Shown one piece after another: positions 4,898-5,881 of a stretch of 5,881 nt of DNA. This DNA is from Planctomycetes bacterium RBG_16_43_13 (GTDB lineage Bacteria; Planctomycetota; MHYJ01): positions 2,729 through 8,609 of the forward strand of contig MHYJ01000135.1 in NCBI GenBank assembly GCA_001828445.1, read 5' to 3'. The notes under the pieces are model-generated. The model did no database searches, was not told where the DNA came from, and saw only the letters and a list, made by a program, of their open reading frames with translations. Every line of letters begins with the position of its first letter. Position 1 is the stretch's first letter. Made by a program: the position numbers and the translations under genes.

Positions 4898-4930
4898 AAT
4901 GGCAATTCTGGGCTATTGCAAGAAAATAAA

Positions 4931-5644
4931 TTAGATGTTACTAATCTTTGGTTTTCTCCCTCTCCCGAAGAGATAAACCACCGCATATATGATTGCCAAT
5001 ACGACTGCGAACATCGCCACCTGCATCAGCCAGAGCCATCCTGTGCCATTGCCCTCGCCAATGTATAACGCGCACCAGAAGGGCGATAGCACTGATAACT
5101 CTATCGCATCTCTGCCGTAGAACTCCCGCATCAGATAGTAGAGAAATGGAACGCCCGCAGATAAGATAAATATTATCAGGTAATATATGGGTGCTATGTT
5201 TAACTTCCTCGTAATCCCTATATCAAACACCGCCGCTACTATGAGTGCTATCGCAAATACATATACACTGCCCTTGGCGAGGATAATCCAATCCAGATTG
5301 GCTATGCTTGTGCACATCAGGGAAATTGGAAGTGTGAGTATGAAGAACATCAGCACTTGTAGAAATAGGACGGAGACCCTGCCGGATATGGCATTGAGAG
5401 AAGGACGTTGTCCTTCGCCTTTTATATTATAAACGGTATTTTGCAACACGGCTGGTATGACGAGGGGCCAGATTATTAAGACGAAGAATAACTGCGCCTC
5501 CATAAGAAGATGAAATATATTGTCAGGCGTTACGAATGGCAGATGCGAAGATACTTCGGCTAAAAATAACCACAGAACTGCACTTACGAAGCAGAGATAG
5601 AATAGATAGAGGAGTATTACCCTTCGCAGTTGTTCACTTGTCAT
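4931..5644 (-). CDS. Six-helix membrane protein, ABC-2-type permease-like
   Basis: 237 residues and very hydrophobic. Probable membrane segments are 9-30, 47-69, 90-112, 117-141, 150-171 and 204-226, ending with a basic tail (GRGRKPK). The size, six helices and the LSPFW segment before the last helix resemble ABC-2 permease subunits, which would export a substrate with a separate ATPase. No ATP-binding gene is in the window, so the role is open and another multi-pass family is possible. The start is supported by GGGGAG 7 nt upstream of the ATG. It lies 46 nt after the partial gene on the right, probably in the same transcript. No promoter of its own is evident in that spacer. Confidence 0.7.
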   Translation of the reverse strand: MTSEQLRRVILLYLFYLCFVSAVLWLFLAEVSSHLPFVTPDNIFHLLMEAQLFFVLIIWPLVIPAVLQNTVYNIKGEGQRPSLNAISGRVSVLFLQVLMFFILTLPISLMCTSIANLDWIILAKGSVYVFAIALIVAAVFDIGITRKLNIAPIYYLIIFILSAGVPFLYYLMREFYGRDAIELSVLSPFWCALYIGEGNGTGWLWLMQVAMFAVVLAIIYAVVYLFGRGRKPKISNI

Positions 5645-5663
5645 TTCCGCACTCCCCGTTCCG

Positions 5664-5691
5664 CATTCTGCATTCTACATTCCTCATTCAC
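5664..5691. repeat. Four imperfect 7-nt tandem repeats (CATTCNN)
   Basis: CATTCTG, CATTCTA, CATTCCT and CATTCAC follow one another without gaps. They fill most of the 46-nt spacer between two minus-strand genes and touch the upstream stop codon. Such heptamer arrays are typical of slippage-prone non-coding repeats. Confidence 0.6.
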
Positions 5692-5881
5692 TACCTGCCC
5701 GCCACCCCTACGCCTGTCTCCGCAACAGCAGGTCCGCCCTTTAGATATAGTTTGGAATACTTCACCCCAGCTAATTTCGGATACACCCTCGTCAGCATAT
5801 AGAGGTTCTTCAGTTTCTCCTCGACACTTATCTCGCCGAACATCTTCGTAGATGGGGCACGCCCCCAGTATATATCGGCGC
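5691..5881 (-). CDS. C-terminal part of an unidentified protein entering from the right
   Basis: The last 62 codons of a minus-strand gene, ending in TAG at 5693-5691. Visible sequence starts ADIYWGRAPSTKMFGEIS, continues with VEEKLKNLYMLTRVYPKLAG and VKYSKLYLKGGPAVAE, and ends in a Gly/Val-rich tail. Codon use resembles that of its neighbours, and it lies 46 nt upstream of the membrane-protein gene in the same direction, so the two are probably co-transcribed. The run of a helix (EEKLKNLYML), a Pro-containing turn and a strand (VKYSKLYL) loosely recalls the C-terminal end of FtsQ-type division proteins. That is a guess by eye, and no other division gene is present. Start and full length are outside the window. 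Confidence 0.65.
   Translation of the reverse strand, partial: ADIYWGRAPSTKMFGEISVEEKLKNLYMLTRVYPKLAGVKYSKLYLKGGPAVAETGVGVAGR

Larger units (their letters stand above)
4233..4930. other. Gene-free 700-nt region with palindromes and repeat remnants
   Basis: No convincing gene. The open plus-strand frame at 4363-4584 starts inside a hairpin, lacks a ribosome-binding site and resembles nothing I know. The region is instead a string of palindromic units: 4241-4264 (GGGCTA and TAGCCC over 12 nt), 4356-4389, 4512-4541, 4593-4635, 4666-4703, 4740-4821 and 4845-4897. This suggests repeated insertion and decay of small elements between the two minus-strand loci. Confidence 0.55.

Overview
The window reads as part of the chromosome of an uncultured bacterium of moderate GC content. 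It carries a GroEL of normal bacterial length, purine-rich ribosome-binding sites, two promoters of sigma-70 type, a ParE-family toxin-antitoxin pair and many small palindromic repeats. I cannot name the phylum from sequence alone. Some archaea also carry groEL, but the promoters and U-tract terminators favour a bacterium.

Layout. Positions 1-1565 (+) hold groEL without its first ~29 codons. Positions 1566-1841 are a convergent intergenic region with a good terminator and a cluster of palindromes. Positions 1842-2655 (-) form a compact operon, read right to left: a small ParE-partner antitoxin, a 34-residue remnant of its ParE toxin, and a macro-domain protein. A promoter with a palindrome spanning its -10 and -35 boxes lies at 2713-2752. 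Positions 2753-3019 carry no gene but hold one copy of a hairpin repeat. Positions 3020-3991 (-) encode a zinc-ribbon/TM2 membrane protein.

The most striking part is the ~190-nt leader of that gene (about 4187 to 3992, minus strand). It has its own TTGACA promoter, a 13-bp closing stem enclosing a 12-bp extended hairpin and a small hairpin, and then an intrinsic terminator whose U-tract stops just before the ribosome-binding region. An octamer (GAGTGAGA) occurs both in the closing stem and directly before the start codon, so the 5' arm of the leader could pair with either one. This is the architecture of a cis-regulatory RNA (riboswitch-like or attenuator) that I do not recognise, and it is the best candidate for something undescribed.

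Positions 4233-4930 carry no credible gene. They hold small palindromic or mobile-element-like sequences: a 12-bp hairpin, a hairpin like the right ends of IS200/IS605 (TnpB) elements, two further copies of the 2859 repeat (one degenerate), and a short element with 11-bp inverted ends. Positions 4931-5644 (-) encode a six-helix membrane protein resembling ABC-2 permeases. It lies 46 nt downstream of a gene that enters from the right edge (5691-5881, C-terminal 62 residues only).

In function, the window combines housekeeping (GroEL), a decayed toxin-antitoxin locus coupled to an ADP-ribose-related macro domain, and two membrane-protein loci. The repeats and the toxin remnant indicate local rearrangement.
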